In this document: positions 43,329 through 51,843 of the stretch, one piece after another
Layout of the letters: every line of letters starts with the position of its first letter
How positions within the stretch are numbered: position 1 is the stretch's first letter
Assembly (NCBI GenBank): GCA_020637675.1
Contig: JACKKD010000003.1
Coordinates: 930,001-994,000, forward strand
Length of the DNA stretch: 64,000 bases
Source: Paracoccaceae bacterium
GTDB lineage: Bacteria; Pseudomonadota; Alphaproteobacteria; Rhodobacterales; Rhodobacteraceae
Direction of reading: 5' to 3'
Program-made: the position numbers and the translations under genes
The notes under the pieces: generated by a model
What the model saw: the letters and a program-made list of their open reading frames with translations, nothing else
Databases searched by the model: none
What the model was told of the DNA's origin: nothing

Positions 43329-44089
43329 TCGGCCAGGATCACCTCACAACCCCAGTCCCGGCAACGCGCGGCCAGCGCGGGCGGCAAGGGCCGGTCGGTG
43401 AAGAAGCGGCCGATGGCCGACAGCGAGGCGATGCGCACCGGCGCGCGGCGGTCGAGTTTAGAGGCATCGGTGACCAGGCAGCTTGCCCGCGCCTGCCGAA
43501 GGATCGCCTGCGCCACGCGCACCTCCTGCGGGTCGAAGTCGAGCAGATCGCCCTCGGCGTCCAGCGCCGATGTGCCGATGATGGCGTAATCGACCTTGAA
43601 GTGACCGATGGCCTCGGTGGTGAGGTCGCCGACGAGCCCCCCGTCCGACCGCCTGAGCACGCCCCCCGCCACGATCACGTCGCAACCCTCGCTCTCGGCG
43701 AGGATATTGGCGACGTTCATGTTGTTGGTGACGACCGTCAGGTTGCGATGATGGAGAAGCGCCCGCGCGACCGCCTCCGTCGTCGTGCCGATGTTGAGGA
43801 AGAGCGAGGAGTTGTCGGGGATCGTCGCCGCGCAGGCGCGTCCGATCGCCGCCTTCGCGTCGGCGTTCATCAGCCGGCGTTCGGCGTAGCCGATATTGGC
43901 CACGCCGGCCCTGAGCACCGCGCCGCCGTGCACACGGTCGAGCTTGCCGGCATCGGCCAATTCCGAAAGGTCGCGCCGGATTGTCTGCAAGGTCACGCCG
44001 AAGCGTTCGGCGAGGCCTTCCACCGCGACGCGTCCCTCGACCCGTGCAAGGTCGAGAATTTCGCTTTGACGAAAACTCAGGGCCACCAC
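43316..44089 (-). CDS. glpR: DeoR-family regulator, GlpR-type
   Basis: This 257-residue regulator has an N-terminal DeoR helix-turn-helix (VEGLAERFGVTLQTIRRDL, about residues 22-40) and a C-terminal DeoR sensor domain (FLNIGTTTEAVARAL). It is divergent from glpD-glpK, so it probably represses them and responds to glycerol 3-phosphate. Half-sites resembling the GlpR operator lie in the 126-bp divergent promoter. Confidence 0.88.
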   Translation of the reverse strand: MVALSFRQSEILDLARVEGRVAVEGLAERFGVTLQTIRRDLSELADAGKLDRVHGGAVLRAGVANIGYAERRLMNADAKAAIGRACAATIPDNSSLFLNIGTTTEAVARALLHHRNLTVVTNNMNVANILAESEGCDVIVAGGVLRRSDGGLVGDLTTEAIGHFKVDYAIIGTSALDAEGDLLDFDPQEVRVAQAILRQARASCLVTDASKLDRRAPVRIASLSAIGRFFTDRPLPPALAARCRDWGCEVILADQPM

Positions 44090-44138
44090 CGCCTCCTGGT
44101 ACCGTCCTATCCCGACCGACGCTCAATGTCATCCGAAA

Positions 44139-44156
44139 CGAACATTTCCGAACGAT
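44139..44156. promoter_or_regulatory. Putative GlpR half-sites in the glpR-glpD gap
   Basis: CGAACAT (44139-44145) and CGAACGAT (44149-44156) are direct repeats; the first equals one half of the enterobacterial GlpR operator (ATGTTCG...CGAACAT). A TTGACA at 44161-44166 follows and could be the glpD -35. The repressor would then sit just upstream of or over RNA polymerase. Confidence 0.45.
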
Positions 44157-44215
44157 AAAGTTGACAAAACGCGCAGTTCCGCGCGAAATGGATAAGCAGT
44201 CCCGGAGGGTGGAGC

Positions 44216-45790
44216 GTGGTTTCCGAAGACATTCCCGAACCCTCCTACGACATCTTCGTCATCGGCGGCGGCATCAACGGCGTGGGCATCGCGCGGGACG
44301 CGGCGGGGCGGGGATTGTCGGTCGTGCTGGCCGAGATGGGAGATCTCGCGCAGGCGACCTCCTCGGCCTCGACCAAGCTTTTTCACGGCGGCCTGCGTTA
44401 TCTGGAATATTTCGAGGTCGGCCTTGTCCGTAAGGCGCTTGTCGAACGCGAGGTCCTGCTTCGAGCCATGCCGCATATCGCCTGGCCGATGCGCTTCGTC
44501 CTGCCGCTGTCCGACGACATGCGGTTCGAAGGCACCACGCCCACCTCGCGGCTCCTGACGCTCTTCATGCCCTGGCTGAAGGGCCGGCGGCCGGCCTGGC
44601 TGATCCGGCTCGGCCTTTTTCTTTACGACCACCTCGGCGGGCGCAAGATCCTGCCCGGCACCCGCGCGCTCGACCTGAGGACGGACCCGGCCGGAAAGTG
44701 GCTGAAGCCCGGGTTCGCCCGCGCCTACGAATACTCCGACTGCTGGGTGCAGGACGCGCGCCTTGTCGTCCTCAACGCCCGTGACGCCGAGGCGCGGGGC
44801 GCGAAGATCCTCACCCGCGCGAAGGTCACCGACGCGCGGCGCGCCGGAGAGGTTTGGGAGGTGACGGTGGCGCTCGGCGGCCGTGAGAAGCGGTTCCGTG
44901 CCAAGGTGCTCGTCAATGCCGGCGGGCCCTGGGTGGAACGTGTCGTGCGCGAGACGACGCATCGCGTGCCGAAGGCGCATATCCGGCTTGTCCGCGGCTC
45001 CCACATCGTCACGCGCCGGCTTTTCGATCACGACCGCGCCTATTTCTTCCAGGGAACGGACGGCCGGATCATCTTCGCCATTCCCTACGAGGAGGATTTC
45101 ACGCTGATCGGGACGACCGACGTCGATCATCCGGGCGACCCGGGCGATGCGCGCTGTTCCGAGGCCGAGCAGGACTATCTCTGCGCCTTCGCCTCGCAGT
45201 ATTTCGCGCGCCCCGTCACCCGGGAAGACGTGATCTGGACCTATGCCGGCGTGCGCCCGCTCTACGATGACGGCGCTTCGAACGCGAGTGCGGCGACGCG
45301 CGACTATGTGCTGACGCTCGATGCCGACGGCCCCCCCGTGCTGAACGTCTTCGGCGGCAAGATCACGACCTACCGCAAGCTTGCCGAGGCGGCGATGGCG
45401 AAGATCGCGCCGCATCTCCACCTCGCCCGGGGCAACTGGACGGCCGGCGCGCCGCTGCCGGGCGGTGATTTTCCCGTGGACGGGGCGGCAAGCCTGGTTG
45501 CGGACCTTGCGGCGCGCCACCCGTACCTGGACGGCTTCACCGCCCGCCGGCTGATCCGTTGCTATGGTACCGAAGCGGTGGCCGTCCTTGGCGAGGCTAG
45601 CAGCGCCGCCGGCCTCGGCCGCGCCTTCGGTGCGGGCTTGACGGAGGCCGAGGTGCGCTGGCTCATCACGAAGGAATACGCGCGGACAGCGGAGGACGTC
45701 GTATGGCGACGCACCAAGCTCGGCCTCCGGATGACGGCCGAGGAGATCGCGGCGCTCGACGTCTGGATCAAGGGGGAGGGGAGGAGATGA
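44216..45790 (+). CDS. glpD: Aerobic glycerol-3-phosphate dehydrogenase
   Basis: This 524-residue FAD-dependent GlpD oxidises glycerol 3-phosphate to dihydroxyacetone phosphate and feeds electrons to quinone at the inner membrane. The FAD motif IGGGINGVGIARDAAGRG is near residue 15-32, with SSASTKLFHGGLRYLE following. A GTG start is used, preceded by GGAGGGTGGAGC. The stop overlaps the glpK ATG (ATGA at 45787). Confidence 0.95.
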   Translation: MVSEDIPEPSYDIFVIGGGINGVGIARDAAGRGLSVVLAEMGDLAQATSSASTKLFHGGLRYLEYFEVGLVRKALVEREVLLRAMPHIAWPMRFVLPLSDDMRFEGTTPTSRLLTLFMPWLKGRRPAWLIRLGLFLYDHLGGRKILPGTRALDLRTDPAGKWLKPGFARAYEYSDCWVQDARLVVLNARDAEARGAKILTRAKVTDARRAGEVWEVTVALGGREKRFRAKVLVNAGGPWVERVVRETTHRVPKAHIRLVRGSHIVTRRLFDHDRAYFFQGTDGRIIFAIPYEEDFTLIGTTDVDHPGDPGDARCSEAEQDYLCAFASQYFARPVTREDVIWTYAGVRPLYDDGASNASAATRDYVLTLDADGPPVLNVFGGKITTYRKLAEAAMAKIAPHLHLARGNWTAGAPLPGGDFPVDGAASLVADLAARHPYLDGFTARRLIRCYGTEAVAVLGEASSAAGLGRAFGAGLTEAEVRWLITKEYARTAEDVVWRRTKLGLRMTAEEIAALDVWIKGEGRR

Positions 45791-47271
45791 GCCATGTGCT
45801 GGCGATCGACCAGGGAACGACGTCGAGCCGGGCAATCCTGTTCGACAAGGCGATGCGCGTGACGGCCGTCGCGCAGGAGGAGTTCCCGCAGCACTTTCCC
45901 GCCTCGGGCTGGGTTGAACATGATCCCTCGGATCTCTGGTCCTCGGTCGCGGCCACCACCCGCGCGGTGATCGAGAAGGCCCGGATCGACGCAAGGAAAA
46001 TCGCCGCAATCGGAATCACCAACCAGCGCGAGACGACGCTGGTCTGGGACCGGAAGACGGGCGAACCGATCCATCGCGCCATCGTCTGGCAAGACCGGCG
46101 CACCTCGGAGTTGTGCCAGCGGCTGAAGGCCGAGGGGCATGAGAAGATGATCGCGGAGCGCACCGGCCTGCTGCTCGATCCCTATTTCTCGGGGACCAAG
46201 CTCGCGTGGCTGCTCGACAACGTCGAGGGCGCAAGGGCGAGGGCCGAGGCGGGCGGCCTGCTCTTCGGGACGGTGGACTGCTTCCTGATCTGGAAGCTGA
46301 CCGGAGGCAAGGTTCACGCCACGGACGCCACGAATGCGGCCCGGACGCTGATCTACAATATCCGCAAGGGGCGCTGGGACAGTGATATTCTGAAGATTCT
46401 GAAAATACCGGAAGTGATGCTGCCTGAGGTCCGCGACTGTGCCGCGGACTTCGGCACGACGCGCGCCGACCTCTTCGGGCGCGAGATCCCGATCTGCGGT
46501 GTGGCAGGCGATCAGCAGGCGGCGACCATCGGCCAGGCCTGTTTCGCGCCCGGCATGATGAAGTCCACCTATGGCACCGGCTGCTTCGCGCTTCTGAACA
46601 CCGGGGCGGAGCCTGTCGCCTCGAAAAGCCGGCTTCTGACGACGATCGCCTACCAGTTCGGCGGCAAGCCCACCTACGCCCTCGAAGGGTCGATCTTCAT
46701 CGCCGGCGCGGTCGTCCAATGGCTGCGCGACGCGCTGAAGGTCATCCGCTCGGCCGGGGAAACGCAAGCCCTGGCCGAAGCCGCCGACCCGACGCAGGAG
46801 GTGGTGCTGGTCCCGGCCTTCGTGGGCCTCGGCGCGCCCTACTGGAACGCCGACTGCCGGGGCGCGGTCTACGGGCTGACCCGCAACTCCGGGCCGGCCG
46901 AGTTCGCCAAGGCGGCGCTTGAAAGCGTCGGCTTCCAGACGCGCGACCTTCTCGAGGCAATGCGGGCCGACTGGGGCGCCGACGCCGAGGGCGTTCTTCG
47001 CGTCGATGGCGGGATGACGGCGTCCGACTGGGCGATGCAGTTTCTCTCCGACATCATCGGTGCGCCGGTGGACCGGCCGCGTGTGCTGGAGACGACGGCG
47101 CTCGGAGCGGCCTGGCTCGCCGGGTCGCGCGTCGGGGTCTATCCCGATGCCGACGGCTTCGCCCGCGCCTGGGCGCTCGACCGCCGGTTCGAGCCGGGCA
47201 TGGCGGAGGCGACGCGACAGGCGAAGTATGCCCGCTGGAAGCGCGCCGTCGCCGCGACGCTCGCGGTATGA
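45787..47271 (+). CDS. glpK: Glycerol kinase
   Basis: This 494-residue FGGY-family kinase makes glycerol 3-phosphate from glycerol and ATP. Signatures include AIDQGTTSSRAI (residues 6-17), the catalytic Asp in GVAGDQQAA, and the FGGY signature region GMMKSTYGTGCF. The start at 45787 fits the family and the ATGA overlap. No glycerol facilitator or ABC transporter gene is nearby, so uptake genes are elsewhere. Confidence 0.96.
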   Translation: MSHVLAIDQGTTSSRAILFDKAMRVTAVAQEEFPQHFPASGWVEHDPSDLWSSVAATTRAVIEKARIDARKIAAIGITNQRETTLVWDRKTGEPIHRAIVWQDRRTSELCQRLKAEGHEKMIAERTGLLLDPYFSGTKLAWLLDNVEGARARAEAGGLLFGTVDCFLIWKLTGGKVHATDATNAARTLIYNIRKGRWDSDILKILKIPEVMLPEVRDCAADFGTTRADLFGREIPICGVAGDQQAATIGQACFAPGMMKSTYGTGCFALLNTGAEPVASKSRLLTTIAYQFGGKPTYALEGSIFIAGAVVQWLRDALKVIRSAGETQALAEAADPTQEVVLVPAFVGLGAPYWNADCRGAVYGLTRNSGPAEFAKAALESVGFQTRDLLEAMRADWGADAEGVLRVDGGMTASDWAMQFLSDIIGAPVDRPRVLETTALGAAWLAGSRVGVYPDADGFARAWALDRRFEPGMAEATRQAKYARWKRAVAATLAV

Positions 47272-48386
47272 CGCCCTTCGCCATCGCCCAGCCGCCCCGT
47301 ATCCGCTTCGGCCGGGGCGAGGCGCGGGCGGCGCTGCCCGAAATCGCCGCGCTGGGTCAAAGCGCCTTCGTCGTGCACGGCCGCGACGCGGGGCGGGCAG
47401 AGTGGCTGGTGGCGGGGCTTCGCGGGCGGGGCGTTGCGGTCACGCCGCATCCTTGCCCGCAGGAGCCGACCCTGCCGATGCTTGAGGCGGCCGTGACGCT
47501 TGCCCGGCAGGCCGGGGTAGTGATTGCCCTCGGCGGTGGCGCCGCGATCGACCTCGGCAAGGCGGTGGCGGCGCTCGCCCCGGCGCCGGAAAGTGCGCTG
47601 GATCATCTTGAGCTCGTGGGCCTCGGCCTGCCGCTTCAGCGCGCGCCCCTGCCCTTCGTCGCCATCCCGACGACCGCCGGAACCGGCGCCGAGGTCACGA
47701 AGAACGCGGTCATCGACGTGCCCGCGCACCGGCGCAAGGTCTCGCTCCGCGATGACCGCATGACCGCGCGGCTTGCGGTCGTGGACCCGTCTCTGACGGA
47801 CCGCTGCCCGAAGGGCGTGACCCTTGCCTCGGGCCTCGATGCCATCGTGCAGGTGATCGAGCCCTACGTTTCGTCCCGGGCCAATCCCTATGCCGACGCG
47901 CTCTGCCGCGCCGCGATTCCGATGGGCCTAGCCGCGCTTCGGCGGCTGATGGTGGCCGAGGACCCGGAGGCCCGCGACACAATGGTCTGGGTCAGTCTCT
48001 CGGGCGGGCTCGCGCTCGCCAATGCCGGGCTCGGTGCGGTGCATGGCCTTGCGGGCGTGATAGGCGGGACGACCGGCGCGGCGCATGGCGCCATCTGCGG
48101 GGCGCTTCTGCCGCATGTGCTCCGCGCGAATGCGGTCCGCGCGCCATCGGCCCGGATGGCCGAGGTGACGGGATGGATCGGCACGGCCTTTGGCGCGGCG
48201 GACGGGATTTCGGCGCTGGAAGCATGGATGCACGACGAGGGCCTGCCGCGAATCTCGGCGCTCGGGCTCGGGTCCACCCATCATGCGGCCGTGGCCGAGG
48301 CCGCGCGCGGCGCCTCGTCGATGAGAGCGAATCCGGCCGATCTCTCGGTGGCCGAGCTCATGGCAATCCTGGATGCGGCGGGCTGA
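47268..48386 (+). CDS. Iron-containing alcohol dehydrogenase family protein
   Basis: This 372-residue group III (Fe-ADH) dehydrogenase has nucleotide motif GGGAAIDLGKA (residues 89-99) and PTTAGTGAE (134-142). Metal ligand positions read Asp191, Gln195, His259, His273: the second position, normally His in DALTHAIE-type motifs, is Gln in DAIVQVIE. Coupled to glpK by ATGA, it may act on glycerol, dihydroxyacetone or another short polyol; the substrate is not readable. It converges on the next gene with only 3 nt between stops. Confidence 0.85.
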   Translation: MTPFAIAQPPRIRFGRGEARAALPEIAALGQSAFVVHGRDAGRAEWLVAGLRGRGVAVTPHPCPQEPTLPMLEAAVTLARQAGVVIALGGGAAIDLGKAVAALAPAPESALDHLELVGLGLPLQRAPLPFVAIPTTAGTGAEVTKNAVIDVPAHRRKVSLRDDRMTARLAVVDPSLTDRCPKGVTLASGLDAIVQVIEPYVSSRANPYADALCRAAIPMGLAALRRLMVAEDPEARDTMVWVSLSGGLALANAGLGAVHGLAGVIGGTTGAAHGAICGALLPHVLRANAVRAPSARMAEVTGWIGTAFGAADGISALEAWMHDEGLPRISALGLGSTHHAAVAEAARGASSMRANPADLSVAELMAILDAAG

Positions 48387-48389
48387 GCG

Positions 48390-49412
48390 TCAGGCCAGCA
48401 TGTCGCGGACGAGGGGTGCGACGCGCGATCCGAAAAGCTCGATGGAGCGCATGAGCTGCTCATGCGGCATTGGTCCCGAGGCGTATTTCATCTCGAAGCG
48501 GGACAGGCCCAGCGCCTTCACCGTGCCCGCGATCTTTCGTGCGACCGTCTCCGGAGCGCCAACGTAGAGCGCGCCCTCTGCCGCCTCTGCCTCGAATTTG
48601 TCGCGGCTGACCGGGGGCCAGCCACGCTCGCGCCCGATCCGGTCGAGAAGGCTCTTGTAGTGCGGCCAGAGTTCCTCCTTCGCCTGCGCGTCGGTTTCTG
48701 CAACATGACCCGGCGAATGCACCCCGATGGGCTGGATTGCCTGACCCGCCTGATCGGCTGCGCGGCGGTAGAGGTCCGCGAAGGGCCGGAAGCGGGCCGC
48801 CGGGCCACCGATGATCGCCAGGATCATCGGCAGGTCGTAGTGGACCGCGCGTATCACCGACTCGGGCGTGCCGCCGACGCCGATCCAGGCGCGCATCGGC
48901 CGGGCGAGGGTGGGGAACACCGCCTGATTGCGCAGCGGCGACCGCGTCGTGCCGGACCACGACACCTTCGGTCCCCGCAGGAGCCTAGTGAAGAGGTCGA
49001 GCTTTTCGTTGAAGAGCGTCTCGTAGTCCTTCAGGTCGTAGCCGAAGAGCGGGAAGCTCTCCGTGAAGGAGCCGCGGCCGAGGATCACCTCAGCCCGCCC
49101 GCCCGAGAGCGCTTGCAGCGTGGAGAACCGCTGGAAGAGTCGGATCGGATCGTCCGAGGAAAGCACTGTGACGGCGGTGCCCATCCTGATACGGGAGGTT
49201 CGCGCGGCGATTGCGCCAAGGATCACTTCGGGCGCGGAGATCGCGAAGTCGTCGCGGTGGTGTTCACCGAGGCCGATGAAATCGACGCCGGATTCGTCCG
49301 CGTGCACCGCCTGCGCCACGACATCGCGGATCACCGCATCCTGCGGCTTCATCCGCCCCTCCGCATCAAGGCTGACGTCGCCGAACGTGTCGAGGGCGAG
49401 TTCTAGGGTCAT
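48390..49412 (-). CDS. Luciferase-like (LLM class) flavin-dependent oxidoreductase
   Basis: This 340-residue bacterial luciferase-like protein has a TIM barrel with the family stretch IGLGEHHRDDFAISAPEVIL (residues 46-65) and GRAEVILGRGSF. It is an FMN-dependent monooxygenase or reductase of unknown substrate. A single-gene unit by orientation: its upstream neighbour folC is on the same strand but 139 nt away. The alternative annotation is an F420-type oxidoreductase, less likely in this lineage. Confidence 0.85.
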   Translation of the reverse strand: MTLELALDTFGDVSLDAEGRMKPQDAVIRDVVAQAVHADESGVDFIGLGEHHRDDFAISAPEVILGAIAARTSRIRMGTAVTVLSSDDPIRLFQRFSTLQALSGGRAEVILGRGSFTESFPLFGYDLKDYETLFNEKLDLFTRLLRGPKVSWSGTTRSPLRNQAVFPTLARPMRAWIGVGGTPESVIRAVHYDLPMILAIIGGPAARFRPFADLYRRAADQAGQAIQPIGVHSPGHVAETDAQAKEELWPHYKSLLDRIGRERGWPPVSRDKFEAEAAEGALYVGAPETVARKIAGTVKALGLSRFEMKYASGPMPHEQLMRSIELFGSRVAPLVRDMLA

Positions 49413-49474
49413 TGCGGGGCTCCGGTAAGGCTCCAGCCGCTTCTACCCGGATGGCCCGGTACGGAAAAGCGCGT

Positions 49475-49497
49475 CCCGCGCACAGCCGACGTGCGGG
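49475..49497 (-). terminator. Hairpin downstream of folC
   Basis: CGCAC (49479-49483) pairs with GTGCG (49491-49495), extended by further C-G pairs across a one-base bulge, in the 139-nt gap after folC. The rest of the gap shows nothing else recognisable. No T-tract. Confidence 0.35.
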
Positions 49498-49551
49498 CTG
49501 GAGACAGCGAAAGCCGCTGGCGGAAGTCTCTGCACAAGACTGAAAGCCGGG

Positions 49552-50823
49552 TCAGCCGTTCTCGCGCAGGACGCTGCCCGCGAGGTAGAGCGACCCGCAA
49601 ATGAGGATGCGTGCGCCAGGGTCCTTCGCGGCAATGCGCGTCACGGCGGCGACCACGCTCTCGGCCGTCCCGGCCTCGATCCCGGCCTTCGCGGCGGCGG
49701 CCTGCGTCTCCTCGGCGGAAAGCGTGTTGGCCTCGCCGGGAATCGAGACGGCGGTCAGCGTCCTTGCCTGTGCCGCGACCGGGCGGAGGTAGCCCGCGAT
49801 GTCCTTCGTGTTCAGCATGCCGAGGACAAGGTGGGTGGACTTCTTCGGCATCCGCCCGAGTGTCGCGGCCACGGCCACGCCTCCCGCCGGGTTGTGGCCG
49901 CCGTCGAGCCAAAGTTCGCAGGCTCCGGCCGCCTCGACCAACGGGCCGTGCGTCAGGCGCTGCATCCGGGCGGGCCAGTGGGCCCTGGTCACCGCGGCCT
50001 CGCAGGCTGCCTCGGTCGCGCCAAGGTGGCGGAGTGCTGCCACGGCGGCGCCGGCGTTGTCGATCTGGTGCGGCCCCGGCAGGTTCGGCAAGGGCAGGTC
50101 CAGAAGGCCCGTCTCGTCCTGGAAGATCAGCCGGCCGCGTTCTTCCCACGCGTTCCAGTGCTGGCCGTGGACGAGGAGCGGCACGCCGAGCCGCGCCGCC
50201 TTCGACTCGATCACGTCCAGCGCGGCTTCCTCCTGCGGGCCGACGACGCAGGGCACCCCGCGCTTGAGTATGCCCGCCTTCTCGCCCGCGATCTCCGGCA
50301 GGGTCTCGCCGAGGTATTGCTGGTGGTCGATCGAAACGGGCGTGATGATTGTCAGGCGCGGCCGTTCGACCACGTTGGTCGCGTCGAGCCGCCCGCCGAG
50401 GCCGACTTCGAGAAGTGTCCAGTCGGCCGGTGTCCGGGCGAAGGCGAGGAACGCGGCACAGGTGGTGATCTCGAAATAGGTGATCGGAACGTTCGCGTTC
50501 GCGCGTTCACATTCTTCGAGAATTTCCGAAAGATATTCCTCCGAAATCAGTTGCCCGGCCAGCCGAATGCGCTCGTGGAACCGTGCAAGATGCGGCGAGG
50601 TGTAGGCGTGGACCTTGCCCCCCAACGCCTCGAGCCCGGCGCGGATCATTGCCTGGGTCGAGCCCTTGCCGTTCGTTCCGGCGATATGGATCACCGGCGG
50701 CAGCGCGCGTTCGGGGTGGTCGAGCGCCGCAAGCAGCCGCCAGACCCGGTCGAGCGTAAGGTCGATGATCTTCGGATGCAGCGCCATCATCCGGGCGAGG
50801 ATCAGGTCTGAGCCGTCGGACAT
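49552..50823 (-). CDS. folC: Bifunctional folylpolyglutamate/dihydrofolate synthase
   Basis: This 423-residue Mur-ligase family enzyme adds glutamate to dihydropteroate and folates. The P-loop GTNGKGST is at residues 49-56, with the family's LGGRLDATN and DGGHNPAG further on. It follows accD by 29 nt on the same strand, an arrangement common in alphaproteobacteria. Cytoplasmic, housekeeping. Confidence 0.95.
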   Translation of the reverse strand: MSDGSDLILARMMALHPKIIDLTLDRVWRLLAALDHPERALPPVIHIAGTNGKGSTQAMIRAGLEALGGKVHAYTSPHLARFHERIRLAGQLISEEYLSEILEECERANANVPITYFEITTCAAFLAFARTPADWTLLEVGLGGRLDATNVVERPRLTIITPVSIDHQQYLGETLPEIAGEKAGILKRGVPCVVGPQEEAALDVIESKAARLGVPLLVHGQHWNAWEERGRLIFQDETGLLDLPLPNLPGPHQIDNAGAAVAALRHLGATEAACEAAVTRAHWPARMQRLTHGPLVEAAGACELWLDGGHNPAGGVAVAATLGRMPKKSTHLVLGMLNTKDIAGYLRPVAAQARTLTAVSIPGEANTLSAEETQAAAAKAGIEAGTAESVVAAVTRIAAKDPGARILICGSLYLAGSVLRENG

Positions 50824-50852
50824 GCGGGACCTCTTGGGGATCGCTGCGGGGC

Positions 50853-51758
50853 CTACTTCGCCTCGGCCTTCACGGCCTCGGGTTTCGGCAGGTCACCCTT
50901 CACTGCCGGACCCTGCCTCGTCAGCATCCTGAGGATCGTCGTCAACTCGTCCTTCAGCGCCTTGCGGTGCGTCACCCGGTCGAGCATCCCGTGGTCGAGG
51001 AGGTATTCCGACCGCTGGAAGCCCTCGGGAAGCTTTTCGCGGATCGTCTGCTCGATCACGCGCGCGCCCGCGAAACCGATGAGCGCGTTCGGTTCGGCCA
51101 GTTGCACGTCGCCGAGCATCGCGTATGAGGCTGTCACGCCCCCCGTGGTCGGATGCGTCAGCACGACGACATAGGGCAGCCGCGCCTCATTCAGCATCTG
51201 GACCGCGATCGTGGTGCGCGGCATCTGCATGAGGCCGAGGATGCCTTCCTGCATACGTGCGCCGCCGGCAGCGGAGAAGAGCACGAAGGGCCGCTTCAGC
51301 TTCACCGCCCGTTCCGCCCCGGCGATGACGGCATTGCCGACATACATCGACATCGACCCGCCCATGAAGGCGAAGTCCTGCGCGGCGGCGACGATGGGGG
51401 TGCGATTCATCTCGCCCTCGGCGACCAGCATCGCCTCCTTCTCGCCGGTGGCCTTCTGCGCCGCCTTCATCCGGTCCGGATACTTCTTCTGGTCGCGGAA
51501 GTGCAGCGGGTCGGCGATCGGCTCGGGCACCTTCACCTCGGTGAAGACGCCGCCGTCGAAGAGGGCCGCGAACCGTTCGCGCGGACTGATGGCCAGGTGA
51601 TGGTCGCAATTGGTGCAGACCTGCAGGTTGTCATCGAGTTCGCGGTGAAAGAGCATGGTCCCGCACTCCGGACACTTCGTCCAGAGGTTGTCCGGAACCT
51701 CGCGGCGCGAGAAGAGCGAGTTGATCGTCGGCCGGACGTAGTTGGTGATCCAGTTCAT
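50853..51758 (-). CDS. accD: Acetyl-CoA carboxylase carboxyltransferase subunit beta
   Basis: This 301-residue AccD has the N-terminal zinc ribbon Cys29, Cys32, Cys48, Cys51 and the crotonase-like carboxyltransferase domain (FMGGSMSMYVGNAVIAGAE). It pairs with AccA to transfer carboxybiotin to acetyl-CoA, the first step of fatty-acid synthesis. A stable hairpin sits just before its GAGGGG ribosome binding site. Confidence 0.96.
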   Translation of the reverse strand: MNWITNYVRPTINSLFSRREVPDNLWTKCPECGTMLFHRELDDNLQVCTNCDHHLAISPRERFAALFDGGVFTEVKVPEPIADPLHFRDQKKYPDRMKAAQKATGEKEAMLVAEGEMNRTPIVAAAQDFAFMGGSMSMYVGNAVIAGAERAVKLKRPFVLFSAAGGARMQEGILGLMQMPRTTIAVQMLNEARLPYVVVLTHPTTGGVTASYAMLGDVQLAEPNALIGFAGARVIEQTIREKLPEGFQRSEYLLDHGMLDRVTHRKALKDELTTILRMLTRQGPAVKGDLPKPEAVKAEAK

Positions 51759-51772
51759 CGCGCGTGCCCCTC

Positions 51773-51788
51773 GGTCGCCTTGGCGACC
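51773..51788 (-). terminator. Hairpin between tdh and accD
   Basis: GGTCGC (51773-51778) pairs with GCGACC (51783-51788) around a 4-nt loop, 14 nt upstream of the accD start and next to its Shine-Dalgarno. It could end the kbl-tdh transcript or modulate accD translation. Confidence 0.4.
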
Positions 51789-51843
51789 CCGAGATAAGCC
51801 GCAGGGGCCGCGAATGCAATTGCGTTGGCCGAACCGGGGCGGC

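Noticed and set aside
44129..46009. A 626-codon minus-strand frame over glpD and glpK
   Set aside because: Antisense shadow of two strongly conserved genes.
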